Assembly (NCBI RefSeq): GCF_022565915.1
Contig: NZ_JAJOYX010000002.1
Location: 747,787 to 811,786 of the forward strand
DNA from: Nesterenkonia sp. LB17
GTDB taxonomy: Bacteria > Actinomycetota > Actinomycetes > Actinomycetales > Micrococcaceae
Reading direction: 5' to 3'
Length of the DNA stretch: 64,000 nt
The notes below the pieces were generated by a model that was given only the letters and a program-made list of their open reading frames with translations, was not told the origin of the DNA and searched no databases. Positions within the stretch are counted from its first letter, which is position 1, and each line of letters begins with the position of its first letter. A program made the position numbers and the translations under genes. Of this stretch, positions 53,702-64,000 are shown in pieces.

Positions 53702-54835
53702 ATGACCGAGCAGATCTATAAGGGACTGGCTGGTGTGGTCGCCGATCACACCGCCGTCTCGAAGGTGAACCCCGAATCCAACTCGCTGCTCTACCGGGGA
53801 TACCCGGTCCAGGAGCTGGCCGCGAAGCTCTCCTTCGAGGAGGTGGCGCTGCTGCTCTGGAACGGCGAACTGCCCAGCACGGGCGAGAAGGACGAGTTCC
53901 GCGCCTTCGAGCGGTCCCACCGCGCCCTGGACCCTCGGGTCAGGGCAGCCATCGACCTGCTGCCGCTGGACTGCCACCCGATGGATGTCGGGCGCACCGC
54001 GGTGTCGGTGCTCGGCGCGAACCACCCGCTCTCGGAAGACTCCTCCCCTGAGGCGGAGCTGACCAAGGCCAAGGAGCTCTTCGCCGCATTCCCCGCCGTG
54101 GTCGCCTATGACCAGCGCCGGCGTCGTGGGCTGGAGCTCGTCGAGCCCCGCGAGGATCTGGACTATTCGCAGAACTTCCTCTGGATGACCTTCGGCGAGG
54201 AGGCCCCCGAGGAGGTGGTCGACGCCTTCCGGGTCTCGATGGTGCTCTACGCCGAGCACTCCTTCAACGCGTCCACGTTCACCGCCCGGGTGGTGACCTC
54301 CACGCTGGCAGACCTGCACTCGGCGGTCACCGCGGCGATCGGCGCGCTGAAGGGTCCGCTGCACGGCGGTGCCAATGAAGCGGTGATGCACACCTTTGAG
54401 GAGATCGGCATCGACACAGCCGAGACCCGCGAGGACGCCGCCGCCCGCGCCAAGGCGTGGATGGAGCAGGCTCTGGCCGAGAAGCGCAAGGTGATGGGCT
54501 TCGGCCACCGGGTGTACAAGTCCGGTGATTCCCGGGTGCCGACCATGAAGCAGGCCCTGGACGCGATGGTCGAGTACTACGGCCGCGGTGAGCTGATGGG
54601 GCTCTACGACGGGCTCGAGGCGGCGATGGGCGAGGCCAAGAACATCCTGCCGAACCTGGACTATCCCGCCGGGCCGACCTATCACCTGATGGGCTTCGAC
54701 ACCGAGATGTTCACCCCGCTGTTCATCGCCGCACGGATCACCGGCTGGACGGCGCATATCGCCGAGCAGCGCGCCGACAATGCGCTGATCCGCCCGCTGA
54801 GCGCCTATAACGGTCCGGACGAGCGCCACCTCTGA
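53702..54835 (+). CDS. prpC: 2-methylcitrate synthase
   Basis: A 377-residue citrate-synthase-family enzyme joining propionyl-CoA and oxaloacetate. The active-site segments LHGGANEAVMHTF and KVMGFGHRVYKSGDSRVPTMK carry the catalytic histidines, with Asp in PAGPTYHLMGFDTEMFTPLFIAARITGWTAHIAEQ. AGVVADHTAVSKVNPESNSLLYRGYPVQEL is typical of methylcitrate synthases. It follows prpB with AGGAGG upstream. Confidence 0.95.
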   Translation: MTEQIYKGLAGVVADHTAVSKVNPESNSLLYRGYPVQELAAKLSFEEVALLLWNGELPSTGEKDEFRAFERSHRALDPRVRAAIDLLPLDCHPMDVGRTAVSVLGANHPLSEDSSPEAELTKAKELFAAFPAVVAYDQRRRRGLELVEPREDLDYSQNFLWMTFGEEAPEEVVDAFRVSMVLYAEHSFNASTFTARVVTSTLADLHSAVTAAIGALKGPLHGGANEAVMHTFEEIGIDTAETREDAAARAKAWMEQALAEKRKVMGFGHRVYKSGDSRVPTMKQALDAMVEYYGRGELMGLYDGLEAAMGEAKNILPNLDYPAGPTYHLMGFDTEMFTPLFIAARITGWTAHIAEQRADNALIRPLSAYNGPDERHL

Positions 54836-54840
54836 TCCTA

Positions 54841-54869
54841 CGCCCGCCTGCGAGCGGCTCCTGCGGGCG
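54841..54869. terminator. Hairpin between convergent prpC and xerD
   Basis: CGCCCGC (54841-54847) pairs with GCGGGCG (54863-54869), with a smaller inner stem. It lies six bases after prpC's stop and seven before xerD's; it could serve both strands. No U-tract. Confidence 0.5.
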
Positions 54870-54875
54870 CTCCCC

Positions 54876-55919
54876 CTAGCGCGCCCGCGGGTGGGCGGTG
54901 GCGTAGCTCTCCTGCAGCGCCTCGGCGGTGACCTTGGTATAGATCTGGGTGGTGGTCACCGATGCGTGCCCCAGCATCTCCTGGACCAGCCGGATCCCGG
55001 CGCCGCCCTCGAGCAGGTGGGTGGCGCAGGAGTGGCGCAGCGTGTGTGGGGAGACCTCCTGGGTGATCTCGGCGGCGGCCGCGTGGGTCTGCAGCACGGT
55101 CCAGGCCGACTGCCGGGAGAGTCTGCCGCCGAGCTTGTTCAAGAACAGAGCCGGCGACGGCGCGCGCCGCCCGATCCGCGCGGCCAGGCCAGGACGACCC
55201 GCGGTGAGGTAGTCGTTGATCGCCTGCTGGGCATAGCGCCCCACCGGGACCATCCGCTGCTTGTCGCCCTTGCCGGTCACCCGCACGATCACCAGCCCGT
55301 CCGTCGTCGCGTCCGCGAGGCCGGACGGGGCGGCGCGGACCTCGTGGATGTCATCGACGTCCAGGCTCACCGCCTCGGTGATCCGGGCTCCGGTGGCGTA
55401 GAGGAACTCCAGCAGCGCCCGGTCGCGGCGGCCGAGCTCGGTGTCACGGCTCGGCGCGTCGAGCAGCCGTGACACCTCGTCAACGCTGAGCGCCTTGGGC
55501 AGGGACTGGCGCGGCTTGGGTGCCGCGACATGCTTGGCCGGGTCGTGGGTGGTCCGGCCCTCCCCCGCCCAGTACCGATGCGCCCCGCGCACCGAGGCCA
55601 GCACCCGGGCCATCGAACGCTGGGACAGTGCCGATCCGCCGTCGTCGCCGGTGCTCAGCCGGTGCAGGAAATCAGCGATCAGGGTCTCATCGATCATGGG
55701 CAGCGCGGTGATCCGGCGCTCGAGCAGGAACGCGCCGTAGCGCAGCAGGTCATTGCGGTAGGAGCTCAGCGTGTTCGCCGCGGAGCCGCGCTCGATCCGC
55801 AGATGGGTGAGGTAGTCCTCGATCTCCGCGCCCACAGACGAGGACGGCACCTCCGCGCGTCGCTGGAGGTGCCGTTCCCGGGCCTGATCAGGAGCGGTGG
55901 ACCCGTCCTGGGCGGGCAT
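54876..55919 (-). CDS. xerD: Site-specific tyrosine recombinase XerD
   Basis: A 347-residue tyrosine recombinase resolving chromosome dimers at dif. Catalytic residues: Arg in LLEFLYATGARITEAVSL, Lys in VTGKGDKQRMVPV, His/Arg in SPHTLRHSCATHLLEGGA, His in MLGHASVTTTQIYTKV with the nucleophile Tyr. It has an N-terminal extension of about 30 residues and an insert of about 15 (EVRAAPSGLADATTD) near the catalytic Lys strand. Four bases separate it from pyrG, with which it is commonly linked. Confidence 0.93.
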   Translation of the reverse strand: MPAQDGSTAPDQARERHLQRRAEVPSSSVGAEIEDYLTHLRIERGSAANTLSSYRNDLLRYGAFLLERRITALPMIDETLIADFLHRLSTGDDGGSALSQRSMARVLASVRGAHRYWAGEGRTTHDPAKHVAAPKPRQSLPKALSVDEVSRLLDAPSRDTELGRRDRALLEFLYATGARITEAVSLDVDDIHEVRAAPSGLADATTDGLVIVRVTGKGDKQRMVPVGRYAQQAINDYLTAGRPGLAARIGRRAPSPALFLNKLGGRLSRQSAWTVLQTHAAAAEITQEVSPHTLRHSCATHLLEGGAGIRLVQEMLGHASVTTTQIYTKVTAEALQESYATAHPRAR

Positions 55920-55923
55920 GACT

Positions 55924-59512
<3,589 letters not shown>

Positions 59513-59516
<4 letters not shown>

Positions 59517-60481
59517 CGCTGGGTCGCCTCTCCGCGATGGAACGCGTCGGGGGTCTCGACCTGGTTCGCCGGGTCGACCGGTCCGCGCCACCCGGTGGTG
59601 GGGAGGTTGAACTTGTCCACCAGTCGTTCGGAGAAAGGAGTCTGGTGCACTCTGGCCAGCAGCACCGGCTCGGCGGAACGGGTGACCTCCACGCGGGAGC
59701 CGGGCGGCAGCTCCATGAAGCGGCGCCCGTCGCACCAGAGCACGCCCTGTTCGTCCTCACGCTGCAGAACCTCGACAGCCATGATGGAGTCGGGATCGGC
59801 CACCAGCGGCCGGGAGAAGAGCGCATGGGCGGAGATGGGCACCATCACCAGGGCCTGGACCTCGGGCCAGACCACCGGGCCGCCGGCGGAGAAGGCGTAT
59901 GCGGTCGAACCGGTGGGGGTGGCCATCACGACCCCGTCGCAGCCGAAGGCGGAGACGGGACGGCCGTCGATCTCGATGATCAGGTCGATCATGCGTTCGC
60001 GGGACTGTTTCTCGATGCTGGCCTCGTTGAGCGCCCAGCTGCTGCCGACGTGGCGTCCGGCGTGCCAGACCTGGACGTCGAGCGCCATCCGGCGCTCCAC
60101 GGTGTAGTTCTGGTCCACCACCCATTGCACGGAGGCATCGAGTTCGGTGCGCTCGGATTCGGCGAGGAAGCCCACATGGCCGAGGTTGACGCCCATCAGC
60201 GGGAGTCCGGCTCCGCGCACCAGGTCTGCGGCGCGCAGGATGGACCCGTCACCGCCGAGCACCATGCCGACTTCGCAGTCAGTCAGGGGCACCTCGCGTT
60301 CGGCCACCGCCAGCGGCAGGCCACGCAGCCGGTCCCCGATGACATGGTTCAAGGAGGCGATGTCCCGCTCCATCATCACGGGGCGCAGCCCCGCGCTGTG
60401 CAGCCGTTCAGCGACGGTGACAGCCGCTTCCACGGCGTCGCGCCGACCCGTGTGGGCAAGCAGCAGGATCTCTCTGGTCAT
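59513..60481 (-). CDS. nadK: NAD kinase
   Basis: A 322-residue enzyme phosphorylating NAD to NADP. MVLGGDGSILRAADLVRGAGLPLMGVNLGHVGFLAE contains the GGDG motif, and DGVVMATPTGSTAYAFSAGGPVV the second conserved block. The ATG at 60481 follows AAGGAGG. It overlaps recN and starts 10 bases after tlyA; the tlyA-nadK-recN order is typical of actinobacteria. Confidence 0.96.
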
Positions 60482-60491
60482 GGAGCCTCCT

Positions 60492-61301
60492 TCAGTCGAA
60501 CTCGACCGAGCCCAGCCTATCGCTCCTGAGGGTGTCTGCCTCGGCGGAGGCGGGGGTAGCATGTTCGGTGCTGCGCAGGTGGAGGAAGAACTCCACGTTG
60601 CCGTCCTGGCCGGGCAGTCCGGAGCGGTGGATCTCGACCAGCTGCAGCCGTTGGGCCTCGGCGGCGGTGAGCACGGCCTCCACGGCCTCGCGGCGCAGCA
60701 GCGGGCTGGAGACCACTCCGGTGCGGCCCAGCCTCTCGCGGCCGATCTCGAACTGGGGTTTGACCATGAGCAGCAGATCCGCGTCCTTGCTCGCCTGCCC
60801 GGCCAGGGCGGGGAGCACCAGGCGCAGGGAGATGAAGGAGAGGTCGGCGACGATCAGGTCGAAGGGCTCCCCCAGGTCCTGTGGATTCAGGTGGCGCAGG
60901 TTCAGGCCCTCGTGGTTCTGCACCCGCGGATCTGCGGCGAGCTGCGGGTGCAGCTGATCATGGCCGACGTCGACCGCCACCACCTGCTGGGCCCCGCGCT
61001 CGAGCAGCACCTGGGTGAAGCCGCCGGTGGAGGCTCCGGCGTCGAGGCAGCGGCGGCCCTGCACCTGGATCTGTGGGGAGGCGACCAGCACGCCGTCGAG
61101 CTTGTGTGCGGACCGGCTGACCCAGGGATCTTGGTCGCGGACCTCGATGGTCTGATGCCCGGCCACGCTGGTGGCGGCCTTCTGGATGACGGCCCGGTCC
61201 ACGCTGACCTGTCCCTGGGCGATCAGCTGCCCTGCGCGGGTGCGACTGGGAACCAGGCCGCGGGCGACCATGGCCTTGTCCAGGCGGAGTGACTCGTTCA
61301 T
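60492..61301 (-). CDS. tlyA: rRNA 2'-O-methyltransferase TlyA
   Basis: A 269-residue protein with an N-terminal S4 RNA-binding domain (LRLDKAMVARGLVPSRTRAGQLIAQGQVSVD) and an FtsJ-like methyltransferase domain: SAHKLDGVL, CLDAGASTGGFTQVLLERGAQQVVAVDVGHDQL and DLIVADLSFISL. TlyA methylates ribose in 16S and 23S rRNA; loss gives capreomycin resistance in mycobacteria. The catalytic K-D-K-E set appears to be in place (HKL, ADLSF, VKPQFE). Confidence 0.95.
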   Translation of the reverse strand: MNESLRLDKAMVARGLVPSRTRAGQLIAQGQVSVDRAVIQKAATSVAGHQTIEVRDQDPWVSRSAHKLDGVLVASPQIQVQGRRCLDAGASTGGFTQVLLERGAQQVVAVDVGHDQLHPQLAADPRVQNHEGLNLRHLNPQDLGEPFDLIVADLSFISLRLVLPALAGQASKDADLLLMVKPQFEIGRERLGRTGVVSSPLLRREAVEAVLTAAEAQRLQLVEIHRSGLPGQDGNVEFFLHLRSTEHATPASAEADTLRSDRLGSVEFD

Positions 61302-61540
61302 CGAGCGCCCTCGGCGGTTTCTTTCAGCCGTTGATTCAGGTCCTGGACCAGCGCCTCGGACTCGGCGATCTCGGACTCGAGCTCTTCGATGGTCAGCTCC
61401 TGGCCGCGCGGAGAGCTCAGACCCGCGGTACGTTCAGCGCCGGGGATCGGTTCGGGGCTGACGGTCGGTTCGGGGCTGACGGTCGGTTCGGGGCTGACGC
61501 TGGCCTCGGACATGGCATGGTGCGGCGGCTGCCCGGTCAT
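61298..61540 (-). CDS. Small hypothetical protein with Pro-rich repeats and a coiled coil
   Basis: An 80-residue protein overlapping the HAD gene (ATGA) and the tlyA start, so it is part of that operon. The first 40 residues hold VSPEPT repeats; the second half (LTIEELESEIAESEALVQDLNQRLKETAEG) is a strong short coiled coil. No known family comes to mind. Similar small coiled-coil proteins are common before tlyA in actinobacteria; their role is unknown. Confidence 0.7.
   Translation of the reverse strand: MTGQPPHHAMSEASVSPEPTVSPEPTVSPEPIPGAERTAGLSSPRGQELTIEELESEIAESEALVQDLNQRLKETAEGAR
61449..61502 (-). repeat. Three 18-bp tandem repeats in the small gene
   Basis: Three head-to-tail units of an 18-base sequence beginning GGTTCGGGGCTG (plus-strand reading; the third has mismatches), encoding the repeated VSPEPT hexapeptide. 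Confidence 0.88.
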
Positions 61541-62364
61541 GCTCCGACGCGCTCCTGCAGCGCGCGGTGGGTCCCGTCGAAGATCTGTGCGAGGTCCGTC
61601 AGGATCCAGTCGGGCCGCATACCGTCCTGTGCCTGCTCGGCCGAGGCGGCGGTGTCGATGCCGGTCAGCACCAGGGCTGTGTCGAACCCGGCCCGGTTGC
61701 CGCCGAGCACATCAGTGTCCAGGCGGTCTCCGATCACCAGTGGACGCTGTATCTGGAGCGTGTTCGCGGCCTGGGTGAACATCACCGGTTCTGGTTTTCC
61801 GGCGGCGGTCGGGGTCTTCCCGGTGGCACGCCCCACTGCTTCGACGAGGGCGCCGTTGCCCGGGGCGATCCCGCGTTCCCGGGGGATGCTGAGGTCAAGG
61901 TTGGTCGCGAACCACTGGGCCCCGTCGTTGACGGCGTAGGCCGCCTCAGCGAGGTCGGCCCAGCACAGTCCCGGGTCGAATCCCTGGATGACAGCGGCGG
62001 GCTTCTCGGCGGCAGAGTCGACGACGGTGAAGCCGGCCTCCCCCACCAGGTTCCGCAGGTACTCGCTGCCGGTGACCAGCACCTTCGCCCCGGGCTCGAG
62101 CGCCGCTCCCAGCAGGGTGACCCCTGCGGGGGCGGAACCCACGACCTCTTCCGTCAGCGCGGGGATCCCGAGCTCATTGAGGTGGGCGGCGACCTGTTCA
62201 GCGGAGCGAGACGCATTGTTGGTGACGTAACCGCGCGGGATGCCCCGGCGGACCAGCTCGTCCACGGCCCGCGCGGCGCCGGGGATCGCCGATGGTCCCG
62301 CGTAGAGGACCCCGTCGAGGTCGAAGAGGACCCCGTCGTAGGAGTCGATGAGCCCCAGGCTCAT
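61537..62364 (-). CDS. HAD-IIA family phosphatase (NagD/PNPase-like)
   Basis: A 275-residue HAD hydrolase with C2-cap: motif I DGVLFDLDGVLYAGP, motif II YVTNNASRSAEQVAAHL, motif III/IV PLVIGDRLDTDVLGGNRAG. Relatives act on phosphoglycolate, glycerol phosphate, or p-nitrophenyl phosphate; substrate not predictable. It overlaps both neighbours by ATGA. Confidence 0.92.
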   Translation of the reverse strand: MSLGLIDSYDGVLFDLDGVLYAGPSAIPGAARAVDELVRRGIPRGYVTNNASRSAEQVAAHLNELGIPALTEEVVGSAPAGVTLLGAALEPGAKVLVTGSEYLRNLVGEAGFTVVDSAAEKPAAVIQGFDPGLCWADLAEAAYAVNDGAQWFATNLDLSIPRERGIAPGNGALVEAVGRATGKTPTAAGKPEPVMFTQAANTLQIQRPLVIGDRLDTDVLGGNRAGFDTALVLTGIDTAASAEQAQDGMRPDWILTDLAQIFDGTHRALQERVGA

Positions 62365-63209
62365 CCACGTCCTCCGCGGCCGCGGTCCTGATCGCGGTCC
62401 TGATGGCGTCCCTTGGAGCGGCCGAGCACGTCCTTGACCTTCGGCAGATCAGCGGGTTCGTCGTCGAAGTCGAGGATCTCCGGGTCTTCAAAGGCCCCAG
62501 AGCCCAGTGCTCGTTCCGCCGCGAAGGCCTGTTCGCGCCACCGCTGGGCCTCTTCGTCGCGGCCCACGGTCTCGAGTGCCGCGGCGTATGCGGTGAACAG
62601 CCGTGGGGAGAAGCTGAAGGCGCGGTTGATGTCCAGCTCCGGAACCTCCAGCGCAGTCACGGCCGAGGCGTGGTCACCGAGGTCGGTGTAGGCCCCGGAG
62701 ACGACCATCGCCATCTCGGCGCGAACGGGACCGGTGAGCCCAGCGACCTCTTCGGACTGGGAGAGCTCGATGGCCTTCTCAGGCCGGTCGAGTCCACGCT
62801 CGCAGTCCGCAAGCACGGGCAGGTGTGTCTGGTCTCCGCTGATTCGGCGGTAGGTGCGCAGTTCGCGCAGCGCTTCAGCGAAGTCTCCCGCGGCATAGGC
62901 AGTCAGGCCCACAGCTTCGCGGACGATGCCGAGGCGTCCCCCGCGGCGGGAGGCGGCGAGTGCATGTTGGAAAGCCACTTCAGGGGCGATGTCGACCAGT
63001 CGGCCCGCCATCACGAGGTGCTTGGCAACCCAGGGGCGGTTCGTGTCGTCGAGGGTGCGCAGCTGCAGCAGGGCCGCGCGGTCCAGCTCCTTGCCCGTGA
63101 CATCCTCATCGATCTCAGGAGAACGCGTGCGATCGTCGCTGTTGGACCGGCGGAGGTCGCGCGGATTGCGCGGGGGCCTTGGGCGGTCTCCGTAGGACTC
63201 GTCATGCAT
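62361..63209 (-). CDS. TPR-like hypothetical protein
   Basis: A 282-residue soluble protein starting at ATG 63209 behind AAGGAG. It has a charged N-terminal tail (about 45 residues), a helical region of TPR-like pairs (VAFQHALAASRRGGRLGIVREAVGLTAYAAGDFAEALRELRTYRRISG, LPVLADCERGLDRPEKAIELS) and a charged C-terminal tail with repeated Gln/Asp/Arg-rich motifs. The family is regularly found before the HAD phosphatase and tlyA in actinobacteria; role unknown, probably protein binding. Confidence 0.8.
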   Translation of the reverse strand: MHDESYGDRPRPPRNPRDLRRSNSDDRTRSPEIDEDVTGKELDRAALLQLRTLDDTNRPWVAKHLVMAGRLVDIAPEVAFQHALAASRRGGRLGIVREAVGLTAYAAGDFAEALRELRTYRRISGDQTHLPVLADCERGLDRPEKAIELSQSEEVAGLTGPVRAEMAMVVSGAYTDLGDHASAVTALEVPELDINRAFSFSPRLFTAYAAALETVGRDEEAQRWREQAFAAERALGSGAFEDPEILDFDDEPADLPKVKDVLGRSKGRHQDRDQDRGRGGRG

Positions 63210-63350
63210 AGGTTCGTGGTTCTCCTTGGATTACGTGCGCAGGGCCATCCCAGGATACCGCCTTGAGCGGTGAAGGACGCCTGGCAGCTGCTGTGGACGC
63301 GAAGCGCAGGTCGAGGACGGTGCGACCACGTATCGGGCCGGCGTAGAAAC

Positions 63351-63386
63351 AAAAAAAGGCCGTGCCGGAGGAATCTCCGGACGGCC
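63351..63386 (-). terminator. Terminator of the rRNA operon
   Basis: On the minus strand GGCCGTCCGGAG and CTCCGGCACGGCC form a stem (one small bulge) with a 3-base loop, followed by seven U. It lies 175 bases beyond the 5S gene and before the TPR gene; it would end rRNA transcription. Confidence 0.85.
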
Positions 63387-63562
63387 ATGATGATCCGCAA
63401 TGAATGCGAAAAGCTGTTGGTAAAAGTGGGCTCAGCTGATGGAAGATATCACTGCTCGCTGCAGCCTTGTTCTTCCGACGCGGACCGTGATTCCTACCCT
63501 GGATACAGGTCAAGCCCGGTCCCCCGAAGGGGACCGGGCTTGAACCCTCTCTACCAAATAGT
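63387..63562 (-). other. 5S downstream spacer
   Basis: The stretch between 5S rRNA and the final terminator holds a second perfect hairpin (63510-63543, listed separately) and no tRNA or gene that I can recognise. Confidence 0.6.
63510..63543 (-). terminator. First hairpin after 5S rRNA
   Basis: TCAAGCCCGGTCCCC and GGGGACCGGGCTTGA form a perfect 15-bp stem with a four-base loop (CGAA as written, TTCG on the RNA strand), 19 bases after the 5S 3' end. It lacks a U-tract and is either an auxiliary terminator or an RNase processing/stability element. Confidence 0.7.
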
Positions 63563-63680
63563 GTCCGGCGGCGACCTACTCTCCCACACACTCCAGTGTG
63601 CAGTACCATCGGCGCAGTGGGCCTTAGCTTCCGGGTTCGGGATGGGACCGGGCGTTTCCCCCACGCTATGACCGCCGTAA
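63563..63680 (-). rRNA. rrf: 5S ribosomal RNA
   Basis: The reverse complement starts GTTACGGCGGTCATAGCG and contains the conserved CCCGGTCCCATCCCGAACC and GGAGAGTAGGTCGCCGCC segments. The 5' and 3' ends pair over about ten bases (TTACGGCGG... GCCGCCGGACA region). The length of about 118 bases is usual; end positions may shift by one or two bases. Confidence 0.95.
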
Positions 63681-63976
63681 CTCTAGAACAACACCACTTC
63701 CCACACCACCACACGCACCAGATCACCAAGACCTGACACCCGCAACAGGGGTACTGAAGATGCTGTAAACCTAAACTCACAACAACACTATTGAACTATA
63801 CACACCCCCACACCATCACACAGTGATGACGGAAGGGGTGGTCTGACTCTGACCCACATACCCACACGCCTCAAACAAGAGAGACCATGGGTCATGCGGG
63901 GTTGTTGGCAGAGAACCGCCTAGTGGACGCGAACACGCAGTGTTCAATTAAAACTTCACCGAGCACACATTGAGTG
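63681..63976 (-). other. 23S-5S intergenic spacer
   Basis: About 296 bases on the rRNA strand, GT-rich, with no tRNA cloverleaf and no credible open frame. Spacers of this size are long for bacteria but not unusual in Micrococcales. Confidence 0.7.
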
Positions 63977-64000
63977 TGGTGTAAGTGGTCGGCTTATTAG
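63977..64000 (-). rRNA. rrl: 23S ribosomal RNA, 3' end (cut by window edge)
   Basis: The last 24 bases on the minus strand read CTAATAAGCCGACCACTTACAC, matching the conserved 3' end of 23S rRNA (CTAAT... and the ACTTACAC strand that pairs with the 5' end in actinobacteria). The rest of the gene lies outside the window. Confidence 0.8.

Noticed and set aside
53702..54835. Ordinary citrate synthase
   Set aside because: Its position directly behind prpD and prpB and its short N terminus fit 2-methylcitrate synthase much better.
63387..63562. A tRNA after 5S rRNA
   Set aside because: No cloverleaf or GTTCRANNC T-loop can be formed in this stretch.

Overview
The window is GC-rich, ordinary chromosomal DNA from a high-GC actinobacterium. 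Gene order and protein types (argS-lysA-hom-thrC-thrB-rho-prfA-prmC; parA-scpA-scpB-rluB-tyrA-cmk-der; xerD-pyrG-recN-nadK-tlyA; actinobacterial-type LexA box; many leaderless starts) point to Micrococcales, family Micrococcaceae. A Nesterenkonia- or Arthrobacter-like organism is my inference, not something proven by the sequence. I see no prophage, insertion sequence or CRISPR array.

Layout. 1-10941 (all minus): argS, lysA, hom, thrC, thrB, then rho, prfA and the start of prmC, i.e. arginyl-tRNA synthetase plus the lysine/threonine branch, followed by termination and release factors. 10992-15492: a LysE-type exporter divergent from its LysR regulator, an ArsR/tandem-SRPBCC/VOC operon, and a voltage-sensor-like membrane protein. 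15630-19714: tRNA-Arg(CCG), a MhuD-like haem oxygenase, a gamma-glutamyltransferase-like enzyme, and a Rv2578c-type radical SAM protein whose iron-sulfur motif is interrupted by a mini-intein and whose promoter carries a LexA-type box. 19795-22848: a YeiH exporter divergent from tgt, then an acyltransferase relic and a 9-bp tandem repeat. 23036-25442: a SAM-I riboswitch followed by an OsmC-family protein and a sodium:solute symporter. 25495-29630 (minus): two small conserved proteins, prfC and a class-III aminotransferase.

29942-40579 (plus): an SGNH lipoprotein, the nrtR-nadA-nadC-nifS NAD operon (no nadB), an aldo-keto reductase, tRNA-Pro(GGG), a DrrAB-type ABC exporter, a thioesterase and a lipoprotein with a beta-lactamase-like domain. 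40648-48329 (minus): der, cmk, tyrA, rluB, scpB, scpA, parA, mostly with 1-22 base overlaps or short gaps, and a TRIC-type channel. 48435-54835: the methylcitrate (propionate) system, with prpE divergent from prpR-prpD-prpB-prpC. 54876-63209 (minus): xerD, pyrG, recN, nadK, tlyA, a small unknown protein, a HAD phosphatase and a TPR-like protein. 63351-64000: the distal end of an rRNA operon on the minus strand (23S 3' end, 5S, terminators).

The most unusual items are the mini-intein inserted exactly at the third cysteine of the CX3CX2C motif of a probably SOS-controlled radical SAM enzyme, and the SAM riboswitch in front of an OsmC/symporter pair, which suggests an undescribed sulfur-compound uptake system. 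All calls are from reading the sequence; no database search was run.
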